From Cytophagales bacterium (GTDB lineage: Bacteria > Bacteroidota > Bacteroidia > Cytophagales > Cyclobacteriaceae): a stretch of DNA of 41,174 bases. This document shows, in pieces, positions 25,625 to 36,900 of the stretch. Made by a program: the position numbers and the translations under genes. Below the pieces are notes generated by a model that did not search any database, was not told where the DNA came from, and worked only from the letters and a program-made list of their open reading frames with translations. The stretch spans positions 1-41,174 of the forward strand of contig JADBYQ010000037.1 of NCBI GenBank assembly GCA_020402945.1, in the 5' to 3' direction. Every line of letters begins with the position of its first letter. Within the stretch, counting starts at the first letter, position 1.

Positions 25625-26608
25625 TTAGATGTATTGATCAGAAATCTTGCCTGCCATCTTCTTAAAAGTATATGAAGCTAAACTTCCCATAGCCAAAAAA
25701 GGCATAACTGGTGTATACTTGTTAACTGGCCAAAGTTTGCTCCCATACAGTTGCTTCACGAAGTAGTTGGAGAATTTTCCGAACTTATGAATCGGACTTC
25801 CCCAGCAATGCACCACTGAAAAATTAATACCTGAGTGTAATGGATGCACCGCATGGTGCCAATAAGGAGGAATATACAACGCATCCCCTTCAGCTAAGTC
25901 TGCTACAATTGGTTTGAAGTCCAAATTTTTATCCAGCGATTGTCCTTCGAGGTACAACTCCTGACGAAGGAAGTGCCAAACGTGACCCATCTCTTGTGGA
26001 ATATTTGGCGAGAACAGCATAACTCTCTTAGCACCATTCACTTGACAAAGCAAAAATTCATCTACGAAGTGCGCGTGCCATGTTGTAAATGATCTTCTTT
26101 GAATAAGCAACCGGTTAGGTACATAGTTTTTCGACCGTGACGGTGCTGGAAGAAAATGAAAGCCAGCAATATCCGTAGATGCTTCTGGTAAAACTTCCTG
26201 TATGTAAAATGTGTGATCGACTTCATCATACAGTCTAGTCATCGCTTCGTGAAAGGACATTTTTATCTGGCCAATTTTAGTTTTTTCACTTAGCTCGTGA
26301 CCATTATTTCTCGCAACAGTCACGCGTTTGTCGGTAACGGTATTGAGCCAATATTGCTTGTCTCTCCATTTTTCGATAGCAGGCCAATGGTTAACTGCTC
26401 CTTTGATTACGCAGGGTTTGTTGTTGTTTATGAACTCCGTTCTGAAACGGACCGTTGTCATTTCTTTGACGTCGATTGTCTCAATAGTTTGTGCGTTCTC
26501 CATTCCTGGGATTGACAACGCGAGGTAATCTTTTTCATGCGCGTGTCGGCTCGCGTCTTGAACATAAACATCAGTTTTAGATTCGAGGGGTGAGGTAATA
26601 GTTTCCAT
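25625..26608 (-). CDS. JmjC/cupin_8-like putative Fe(II)/2-oxoglutarate oxygenase
   Basis: A 327-residue protein with a cupin_8 (FIH/JMJD5-like) core. FINNNKPCVIKGAVNHWPAI is the N-terminal signature, followed by WHAHFVDEFLLCQVNGAKRV-MLFSP (177-201) and LAEGDALYIPPYWHHAVHPL (238-257). The family usually binds iron with His-x-Asp and a distal His. Here the first site is His178-Ala-His180 with Asp183 three residues on, and the distal His is 251 or 252. A His-x-His arrangement is unusual; Asp183 may take over. Family members hydroxylate amino-acid side chains at the beta carbon. Inside an NRPS cluster it is a candidate for hydroxylating a carrier-bound residue or the finished peptide. It has its own 128-base upstream gap. 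Confidence 0.75.
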   Translation of the reverse strand: METITSPLESKTDVYVQDASRHAHEKDYLALSIPGMENAQTIETIDVKEMTTVRFRTEFINNNKPCVIKGAVNHWPAIEKWRDKQYWLNTVTDKRVTVARNNGHELSEKTKIGQIKMSFHEAMTRLYDEVDHTFYIQEVLPEASTDIAGFHFLPAPSRSKNYVPNRLLIQRRSFTTWHAHFVDEFLLCQVNGAKRVMLFSPNIPQEMGHVWHFLRQELYLEGQSLDKNLDFKPIVADLAEGDALYIPPYWHHAVHPLHSGINFSVVHCWGSPIHKFGKFSNYFVKQLYGSKLWPVNKYTPVMPFLAMGSLASYTFKKMAGKISDQYI

Positions 26609-26736
26609 AACTTTTCTTGATTAATTTTAACGGGTTTTATCCGAGTAGTCTTTCACTCAAGACGACCTCTCAATGAAATGCAATGATCTTGTGATAGCGT
26701 TGAGAAAAATATTTTTTTAGAAAGCTATCTCGTATC

Positions 26737-27873
26737 TTATACTGATTCATGTTGGCTTGTAGGAAGGCCAAAATTGAAGTGCTCGTATAAATAATCTTGA
26801 AGCATTTGAGAAGTGTATTCCCGGCACGGAAGCAGATTGTTTTGAAATTGGAATTCAGACGCGTCGAGGTCATGAATGTCGCATATTTCCTTAGCGCCAT
26901 TTATATTTTTTTTGAGCACAACGCATTTAGCCAAACTATCTTGCCACCATACCAATGTATTCTGAATTCCCTCGCGTTCATAAAGGCCTGTGTAGACCAG
27001 CAGGTGAGGAACCGCATTCCTCTGCCTTCTTTTGATAAATGAATTGTAGAGGCCAGATGCCGCGTGCATCAAACCCGTGCAGGGTCCAAAGATAAGATCA
27101 ATCCTATGATCTGCCATTACCGAGAAGGTCTGTCGCAGGCTAAGTTTCTTCAAAATGATAGCTTGATCAACATCCACGTTGAGTGAGCGCAAGAATACTT
27201 CCTTGTCGTCGAAGGGATCAAACAGTATCAGTTTTCTATTTGGAATGGATTGAAAGTACTTCATCATCTCAACCACAACTTTCATTTTGAGAATTTTGGT
27301 TAAAGTACTCGCGGAAAATATGAAAATAATTAGTTTATCATTTTCACTACGAACATACTGGTCTATAATATTAGCACCCTGTTCAAGTTCTGCCTGGCTT
27401 AGTACAATCTCCCTGCGGCAAACATCCAGTGTTATGTCATGCGGATAATCATAACTAAAGATTTCATGAAAAACGCGGGGCACTCCTACCCGCTCTTCAA
27501 AATTAAGTGGCTCGTTTAAGCGGAATACTTTAAAATTGGTTATTTTGTCCTTACTGTATTCCGAAATAATACGTGAATATCTACCGGGTTCCTCCATCAA
27601 TAATAGCACAAGATCATACGAATTAAAATCTATCGTTTCTGGTTGATGGTGACATATCTCATCAACAATGTGATCGCAATGCTGGGCCATCAGCGAAAAA
27701 ACTCCATCCGGCGCATTGACCGTAACTTTACCATTCTGAAAATAATATTTTAAATACTTGATTTCGCTCACACGAAGAATCATGTCCCCAATTTTATAGA
27801 TCTCTGGGCCATCCAGGCATAGGAGGATTCGCTTCGTGAGATCACGGTCGACGTGGTCTGAATTATAAGTCAT
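26737..27873 (-). CDS. GT9-like glycosyltransferase (heptosyltransferase-related)
   Basis: A 378-residue soluble protein. LIIFIFSASTLTKILKMKVV and the following PNRKLILFDPFDD fit the start of the GT-B C-terminal half, and LIFGPCTGLMHAASGL closely resembles the donor-binding DTGxMHxAxAL motif of family GT9, the LPS heptosyltransferases. The Asp of that motif is replaced by Pro/Cys (GPCTG), so the match is imperfect. The N-terminal half lacks clear motifs. It sits directly downstream of the NRPS genes, while a complete ADP-heptose pathway lies at the other end of the same strand. A heptosyltransferase acting on the peptide is the natural hypothesis. An unrelated sugar or a role in LPS are the alternatives. 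Confidence 0.55.
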   Translation of the reverse strand: MTYNSDHVDRDLTKRILLCLDGPEIYKIGDMILRVSEIKYLKYYFQNGKVTVNAPDGVFSLMAQHCDHIVDEICHHQPETIDFNSYDLVLLLMEEPGRYSRIISEYSKDKITNFKVFRLNEPLNFEERVGVPRVFHEIFSYDYPHDITLDVCRREIVLSQAELEQGANIIDQYVRSENDKLIIFIFSASTLTKILKMKVVVEMMKYFQSIPNRKLILFDPFDDKEVFLRSLNVDVDQAIILKKLSLRQTFSVMADHRIDLIFGPCTGLMHAASGLYNSFIKRRQRNAVPHLLVYTGLYEREGIQNTLVWWQDSLAKCVVLKKNINGAKEICDIHDLDASEFQFQNNLLPCREYTSQMLQDYLYEHFNFGLPTSQHESV

Positions 27874-27993
27874 ATCTAACTAACCTTTTTGTAATGAATT
27901 TCATATTGCCAGTGGGCCCTGTATGTGCAACTCATGCATAGCGCTTTCTTATTATGCGCCTTGGCCGGACTTGATCAACTTCTATGTGAAAAA

Positions 27994-30900
27994 CTAGCTA
28001 AAATATTTTAGGGTTAGCTGTTCAATATTCATAAACATCAAATCATCAAATTCTACTTGCTTGTCAAACTGCGTTTCCATTTTGTTAATAAATTGGATCG
28101 CCAACAAAGAATGTCCGCCGGCTTCAAAAAAGTTGTCGGTGATGCTGACTCGTTCAACCTGAAGCAGTTTTTTGAAAATATCTACTAATATTTGTTCCTG
28201 CTCATTTGGATCTCGGGCGTCATACACTTGTGACGTTCCGATCTTTTCGAAATAGTTAACAATTGTTTTTCGATCCAGCTTGTCGTGCTTGGTAAGTTCG
28301 AGACTATTGAGTTCCAAGAACTTCGTTGGAATCATGTACTCCGGCAGTGTGCTTCGTAGTTGATCTTTATAATACTGACTATGGAATGATTGCTGGTCCG
28401 ATCTTAAAACAACGGCAACAATTTGGTTATCCTGAATTGTGCCATGCTGATACAACGCCACAACAGCACGGCTTACGCCCGGCAATTGCTGCATATGATG
28501 TTCAATTTCTTCTAACTCCACACGGAAGCCGCGTACCTTGATCTGATTGTCTATGCGTCCGAGGTATTGTATGTCTCCATCATCGTTCCAATACCCCAGG
28601 TCACCTGTCTTATAAATTTTGGTTGTTGGATCCGCTGGATTGGGAATTAATACTTTCGCTGTTAGCTCATCATTATTTAAATATCCATCAAACACGCCGA
28701 TGCCACCAATGCAAATTTCACCCCTCACGCCAACCGGTAATAATTGGTTGTTGCGATCGACGATGTACATTTTTATATTATCGATTGGTTTTCCTATGGG
28801 AACAGCGGGAGCGTTTGGATGTTTAAAGCAATCATAATAAGTTACATCAATAGCAGCTTCGGTCGGGCCATAAAGGTTCACCAAGTCTGTTTCATTGCTT
28901 TTATTTAAGAGATCTCCAAATTGCGTTACTGCCCCGATTGGCAATGCCTCCCCACTGGAGAAAACTCTTTTAAGGCATGCCACTTCTGACGGATTACCTT
29001 TTACTGCGTGAAGGAAATAGTTTAGAGCAGATGGAACAAAATGCATTGTCGTAACGCGATGTGTAACAACAACTTCTTTAATGCGATCCATATCACGTTC
29101 TTCCCCTTCAGGCAAGATGTAGACGCCAGCCCCCGTAATAGACCACCAGAATATCTCCCACAAAGAAACATCAAATGTTGTACGCGTCTTATGAAGAATT
29201 CTATCTTCAGAACAAATTGGATATTGCTTTTGCATCCAATTCAATCGGTTATGCAATGCGTTATGCCTAATGGGCACACCCTTCGGCCGTCCCGTACTTC
29301 CGGATGTATAAATAATGTATGCAATATCATTCTCATCCAATACCTCATTAAGGTTATTGTCGGCGAATGTCTCAATAGTATCATCCTCCATTGAAAGCTG
29401 AACACCTTCGAACGCATCGGACAGATACGTTTCTTTCCGGTACAAAACAAATGTTGCGTTGGCATTCGATAGTATATAGTCGTTTCGCACAATGGGATTA
29501 TTGATGTCGAGTGGCAGGTAGATGGCACCGAGTTTTAAAACTGCGTAGATGCAAACCATCATGTCTTCTGACCGAGGCAAGAACATGCCCACTACATTTT
29601 GTTTACATACGCCTTGTTGGCGAAGATAACGCGCCATTTGATTGGCCCGCTTATTAAATTCATCATACGTGAGTATTTTTTGTGACCCCTGCACGGCGAT
29701 ATAACCAGGAATTTCATGTACCAATTTTTCAAACTGGTTAAGGATCAAATGTGGTACGTTATAACTATGATCAGTATCGTTGAGGGCTGCCTGTATCTTC
29801 AATTTTTCGTCTTCACCAAGAATAACTTCGTTGGTAATCTGGCTGTCTGTCTGATTCACAAACTGCCGAAGGATGTTATTGAAGTAGGTGTATATACGAT
29901 CTTCAAATGAAGCATCCAATACCTTAGTCGAATAGCGAAGTACCAGTTGGAAGCCCATATGACTTTGAACATGCAAATCAAACAGGGTATTGATGTTTAC
30001 GTCATTGTCGAAGTGATTGACTTCGTCAAGTCTTTGCTCATGGCCGATGATGTTGTCAAACACCTTGAAGTCAATGTAATTAAAAGACACGTCGAATAAC
30101 GGATTCTCATCCTGCATGTGGTTCTTTGTCACGCGCAGAATGTCACTAAATGCCATTTGCTCGTGCTTTTTCAATTCCTTTAGCTTACCCTCCACATAAT
30201 TGATAAGGTTTCGCCAGGTCATTTTGCTCTCAATTTTTGCACGGAAGGGAACAGTATTTAAATAGCAACCCAACAATTCACCTCCGTCTGGAACGACAGG
30301 GCGGTTGTTCGTGACGATCCCCACCAGCAGGTCATTGTTGTGAGTGAACAGCTTCATCGTATACAAATAGGCGGCGAAGCAAAGGTGCTTCAGGTTTGTC
30401 TTCAATTCTGACGCCAGCCCTTCCAATCGTGCTTTCAAGTCCAAGTCGAGTTCAAACTCTCGTTGCGCGTATTCGTGTTTCTTACCTGTTTTTGCCAGCG
30501 GAAATCTCACGTACTCATCAAGTTCCTCCTTCCAATAATCGATACTGGGCTTCCGTTTGCTCGCGGCAAGCTCACTTAAAATTTGATCGCTATAACTGCA
30601 GCGAAGATTTGCTGGAACATAAGACCTGTCTTCCACAAGTTTTATATACAGGTTATTTAACTCAGTTACAAAGGACGACAAGCTCCAACCATCAAACAAA
30701 GAATGATGCATATCAAATTGCAACAGATGATAGTTCGACTTTATTTTTGTGACATGCATTCTCCACAACAATTCGCCAGACAAGCCCGTCGCTCTGAGTT
30801 TATCTTCCTGTTTCTTCGACATCACGTATGTATCCTGCTCTTCTTTCGACAGTTGTGAGATATCCGCGTAAGATATCGAAGGTGCTATTTCTTTCAGTAC

Positions 30901-33900
30901 GATGTGAGCCATGTTAGCCAAATCGTAAATCTTTCGCAACGCACCGTGCTTTTTGATTAGGAGTCTCAAGGCATGCTTAAACAAATCTAGATCAAAATCC
31001 TCTAAGTATATTGGGTACACCGTTTGCTCATGATACATGATATGATGAACGTCTGTATGGTTTTGTCGAGCGTTCAATGAATGAAAGACCATACCTTTTT
31101 CCACACCATTCATTGGATAGACTTCTTCATAGGTATCAAGGAAACTGTTTTTTATTCGGAACTCCTGTTGGAATGTGATTAACCCTTCCTTTGCAACAGA
31201 CAACTCGCTATCATCCCTACCTCTTGCTTCTTCCAAAACCTGCGTCAAATCTTCAATATACTGATTCGAGTATAAATCAGCTATGGTAAGTTCCGTTTTA
31301 AATTCTTTGTTGATCTCAGAAATGAGCGCTATGGCCCGCACTGAATCGCCGCCTAAACTGAAATAGTTGTCGTGAACCCCCACTCTTTCCAGCTTCAAAT
31401 GTATGCACCAAATCGCTGCAAGTTTTTCTTCCTCGTTGGTTCTAGCAGCAACATAGTTCGTCGATTGTCCGATACCTGGCTTCGGCAGTTTTGTACGGTC
31501 GAGTTTATTATTTGTCGTGAATGGGATTTTGTCTATTTGAATGATGTAAGCAGGGATCATGTACGAAGGGAGCTTTTTTTCCAAGTATGTTCGCACATCC
31601 TCTATCGTTAACTTTTCTTTACTCAAAACATATGCGCATAAATAGGCATGCTGCGCGTCATCGGTAGCAGCGATGACCACAGCCTGATCGACTTTAGCAT
31701 ATTGATTCAGGTGATATTCGATTTCACCGAGTTCAATCCTGAATCCACGCAATTGAACCTGATGATCACACCTTCCCTTATACTCCATTTCGCCATCCGG
31801 TAATATACGCGCCAAATCGCCACTTCGATACAATCGTTCAGCTCCGTAAGGACTTTTTATAAAGCGTTCTTTTGTTAACGACTCATTATTCAGATAACCG
31901 CGACCGACTCCAAGCCCGCCGACATAGATCTCTCCAATTACTCCTTGTGGCAACAACTCTTTCTTGCTGTTGAGAATATAAATTGAAGAAGTTGGCAGAG
32001 GCCTTCCAATATTGCTGCGATTATCGGCGATCTCGGATTCGCCAATCTCCTTATAGGTAGAGTGAACGGTCGTTTCCGTAATACCGTACATGTTGATCAA
32101 TTTCACTTGTGGATAGGAAGTATACCACCTGCTCAATCTCGAAGGCGATAAAGCTTCACCACCAAAAATAATATAACGTAGTTTATCAAGCGTAATTGAG
32201 TCATCAAAAGACGCTTCGATCAAGTTGTAAAATGCTGTAGGTGTTTGATTCAACACCGTCACGTTGTGCGATTGAAGTACTCTTGCAAAGCGGTGTGGAT
32301 CGCGCGCATCCTGTGGCGAAACTACTACAACCTTACCGCCGTATAACAACGCGCCGTAAATTTCCCAAACACTAAAGTCAAAACAATGATTATGAAACAT
32401 GCTCCACACGTCATACGCGCTGAATTGGAATTGAAACGCGTCATTGAATAGCAGCCGAATCACATTCTTATCTTCAATCATTACGCCTTTAGGCTTGCCC
32501 GTGGTTCCAGAGGTGTAGAGTATGTATGCCAGGTCATCAGGCTGCCGCTTTACATTGAGGTTGTCTATTGGCGCATTCATGGAATCCTCCAGATAAATGA
32601 GCCCGATACCTTCACTTCCCAAAGCCGCATATTGACGCTGAGTAACCAACAACTGAACTTTGCTGTTCGACAAAATATAGTTGATACGATCCTTTGGATA
32701 GTTGACATCGATTGGTAAGTACGCGCCACCTGCTTTGAGAATGCCGAGCATTCCGGTCAGCGTTTCAAGCGTCTTATCCATGAGCAAACCAACTAATTGG
32801 TTACTTTTCACACCTTGCTTGATAAGTTGATTCGCCAACTGATTTGCCTGCTCATTCAACGCCTTGTATGTTATTGCTCGTTCTTCAAATACCACTGCCT
32901 CACGATGCGGAAACAGTTCAACGTTGCGCTCAAAAATATCCACAATGGTTGACTCGGACGGATAGTTTACCCCTACCCAATCGGCGATGCCCTTAAGCTG
33001 GTCTTTTTCAAAATCAGGAATAACCTGAGCCTGATCAGCTTTTTCATCAAGCGCATGTAAGAAATTATGAAGTATGTTCTTGTAGTAATGGTATAGTCTG
33101 GCAGCTAGATTCTCATTGATGATGCTTGTCGAATAGGTTAGTACAAGCTCGAAACCCCCGCCATGTGCAAACACATGCAGATCAAATAGTGTATTATTGT
33201 TCATGTAGTTTTCGAAATTGAATCCAAAATGCTCATGAACATTTTGTTCCTCTTCTTCAATGATCTCGTTAAAAACACGAAAATCTATATAGTTGAATGA
33301 GGTATCGAAAACTGGATTTTTTTCCCCTTTACGTTCTTCAATGATCTCTACTATCTTGTAAAACGGAATGCGTTCATGTTGTTTTAAGGTGCGCAGTTTA
33401 TTTTCGATGTATTCTAAAAAACCTTTCCAAGTAACGTTATCTGACAAGCTTGCTCGAAATGGCACTGTATTCAAATAACATCCCAGTAATTCCTCACCGT
33501 CAGGGACGAGCGGTCTATTATTTGTGACAATACCAACCACCACATCGTCAGCGTAAGTAAACATCTTCATCATGTAGACGTAGGCAGCAAAACAAATATG
33601 CTTAAAGTTTGTATTGAGCTCTAATGCCAAACTCTCCAAGTCCTTTCTCAAGTCGATGCCCAAATCAAAAAAACGGCTGCGATATTCGTGCTCCAGGCCT
33701 GTTGGAGGAAATGACAATCTTTCATATCCTAACAATTCCTCTTTCCAATATTGAACGCTGTTTCCGGCTTTAGCCGCCGCAAGTTCTCCTAAAATCTGAT
33801 CCTCATAAGAACATCTCAACGGCTTTAGTTTGTAGTCCTTTTTTATGCGCAACTGAAAATAAGTATTATTTAGTTCAGTAATGAACGAAGATAAACTCCA

Positions 33901-36900
33901 GCCATCCAAAAGTGAATGATGCATATCAAACAACAGATAATGGCGATGGCTGCTTACTTTGAACATCGTCACCCGCCACAATATTGAAAAAGATAATTTT
34001 TTTCTTTTACGCTTCTGTTCATCCATTTTCGCCTTGATATGCGCCTCCTGCGCGTCTGGCGACAAATGGGATATATCGTCATAATTTAATTCAGGTTGTA
34101 CTTCCTTCAGGATTATGTGTGTAAGATTATTGAGATCAAATATCTTCCGCAACTCACCATGTTTACTTACTACCAAACTTAAAGCCTTTTCGAAAAGCTT
34201 ATAGTCAAAATCATCAATATAGACAGGGTATATGTTTTGTTCGTGATAGATAATATTATGAAGGTTATCATCACTATAGCGCAACTTCATCGAGTGAAAT
34301 ACCATCCCTTTTTCAACACCATTCATTGGATAAACCTCTTCAAAGGTTTCCGGAAAATCATTCTTTTCCCGGTACTCGCGCTGAAACGTGGTCAGGTCTT
34401 TTTTGGCTTGTAGCAGCTTGTCGTCATCCCGGTGTTTTGCTTCATTTGAAAGCGCTGTTAACTCTTCAATGGTGTGATGTGAATACAAATCGGCTATTGT
34501 CAGGGACGTCTCGAGTTCCCTATTGATCTCAGCAATAAGTCCGATTGCTTTTAGAGAATCTCCTCCCAAGCTGAAGTAATTATCGCGAACGCCTACTTTT
34601 TCTACGGAAAGCAATCGCGACCAGACGGCTGACATTTTTTTCTCTGCCTCATGGCGTGGTGCAATATAATTATTCAATGCCTCAGTCCCCGGCTTCGGCA
34701 ATTTATCACGATCAAGTTTGTTGTTTGATGTAAATGGGATCTTGTCGATTTGAATTATATAAGCTGGCACCATGTATGAGGGCACCTTCTTGCCTAAATA
34801 CGCGCGGATCTCTTCAACAGGCAGCTTTGATTTTCCGACAATATAAGCACACAAATATTGACGTTCCTCAGCGTCCGAGGTTGAAATCACCACTGCCTGA
34901 TCAACGTGCTCTTGCTGGGCAAGATGGTACTCAATCTCGCCAAGTTCAATTCTGAATCCGCGCAATTGAACCTGGTGATCGGATCTTCCTTTATACTCTA
35001 TTTCTCCGTTAGACAAAATCCTAGCCAAATCGCCAGTGCGATAAAGGCGTTCTCCAGGCATAAAAGGACTCGGTATAAATCTTTCACGAGTTAATATTTC
35101 ATTATTGAGATAACCGCGACCAAGCCCGAGTCCTCCTACATACATTTCCCCGATGATTCCCATCGGTACGAGCTGTCTATTACTATCCAAAACGAAAATC
35201 GACATTGTAGGAATTGGCCTTCCAATATTACTGATGTTTTGTTCGATTTCTTTTTCTCCAATTTCTTTGTAAGTGACATGGACGGTCGTTTCCGTTATGC
35301 CAAACATATTTACGAGTGTCGTATCCGGACACCGGCCATACCATTTCTTCAATTTCGCCGGTGCGAGCGCTTCTCCGCCAAATATTACATAGCGTACATT
35401 CGGCAATTTTACTTCACTCTCTACCAAGGCATCGATCAAACTATAGAATGCCGTGGGCGTTTGATTCAATACCGTTACGCCTTGTGTTTCAATTAATTTT
35501 AAATAGCTGCGTGGATCGCGTGCATCCTGTGATGAGACAATCACCACTTTGCCACCATACAACAAAGCGCCGTAGACCTCCCACACGCTAAAATCAAAAC
35601 ATTGACTATGAAACATAGTCCAGACATCATTCTCACAAAAATCAAATTGAAATCGATCGTTGAATAGAAGCCGAACGACATTTCTATGCTCGATCATTAC
35701 ACCTTTCGGATTTCCTGTTGTACCGGAAGTGTATAATACATAGCATAAGTCGCCAGGGCTGCAGATTGTAGTGAGGTTAGTCGATGGTTCCTCTGCAGTG
35801 TCTTCTATACAAATGCATTGAATGTTTTCCGAAGCTAGCTTCAGGTATGCCTTGTGTGTCACAACTAAACTTACTCGACTATTGGACAGAATGTATTGAA
35901 TACGATCTTCAGGGTAATTAACGTCAATGGGCAAATATGCACCACCTGCTTTCAGAATACCAAGCATACCCACCAACGTGTCAATGTTTTTATCCATTAA
36001 CAACGCCACCACCTGATTGTTGGTCACGCCATTATTCTGAAGGCGATGAGCGAGTTTATTTGCTCGCGCATTGAGCTGCCCGTATGTCAACACCTCATCT
36101 TTAAAACCGACAGCTTCACGATCGGCAAATTCCAGCGCCCTTCGTTCAAAGAGATCAACGATGGTAGATTCTGCAGGATAAGAAGCCTCACGGCATTCGC
36201 TTAGATGCAACAACTTTTGCCGATCTAAAGGAGACAACAGTGTCAAATCAGACAGCAAAGTATTTTCACTGGTTGTAACCTGCGTTATTAGATTTTCGAG
36301 GTAATTAAAGAATCCATTTATGGTTTCCGGCAAGAACAATTCAGTACTATACTCAAATGTAAAACTCAACTGTGATTCAGCCTCTTTGACATGCAATATC
36401 AAATCAAGTTTCGAGGTCGCAGGTTTTATTGGATAAGGTGTGATATCTAAATCCTGCACAGGAATGGATGCGCTACCGTCTTCAATGTTGTTAAACTCCA
36501 ATATTGTATTAAACAATGGATTCTGGCCGATATTCCTGTCCACTTTGAGGTCTCTAACCAATTCTTCGAAGGGATAGTCCTGATGATCGAAACATGTCAG
36601 GGATTTGCGACTTACTTTTTTTAGATACGTTTTAAAACTGAGGTTGCTTTGCGGAAAGAGTCGTATCGCCAATGTATTAACGAACATCCCGATCATTCCG
36701 TGCAACTCGCGCAATTTTCTTCCAGCGATAGGCGTGCCGATAACGACCTCTTCATCGCCTGTGAGCTTATGAATGAAAGTACTATAGATCGATAGCAGCA
36801 CAGCAAACAATGACGTGTTCGAATTTTCCGCAATTCGCTTCAAAATCTTCGTCTTACTCTCATCAATTGAAAATGATGCAGCTTTCCCTTTAAAGGTTGT

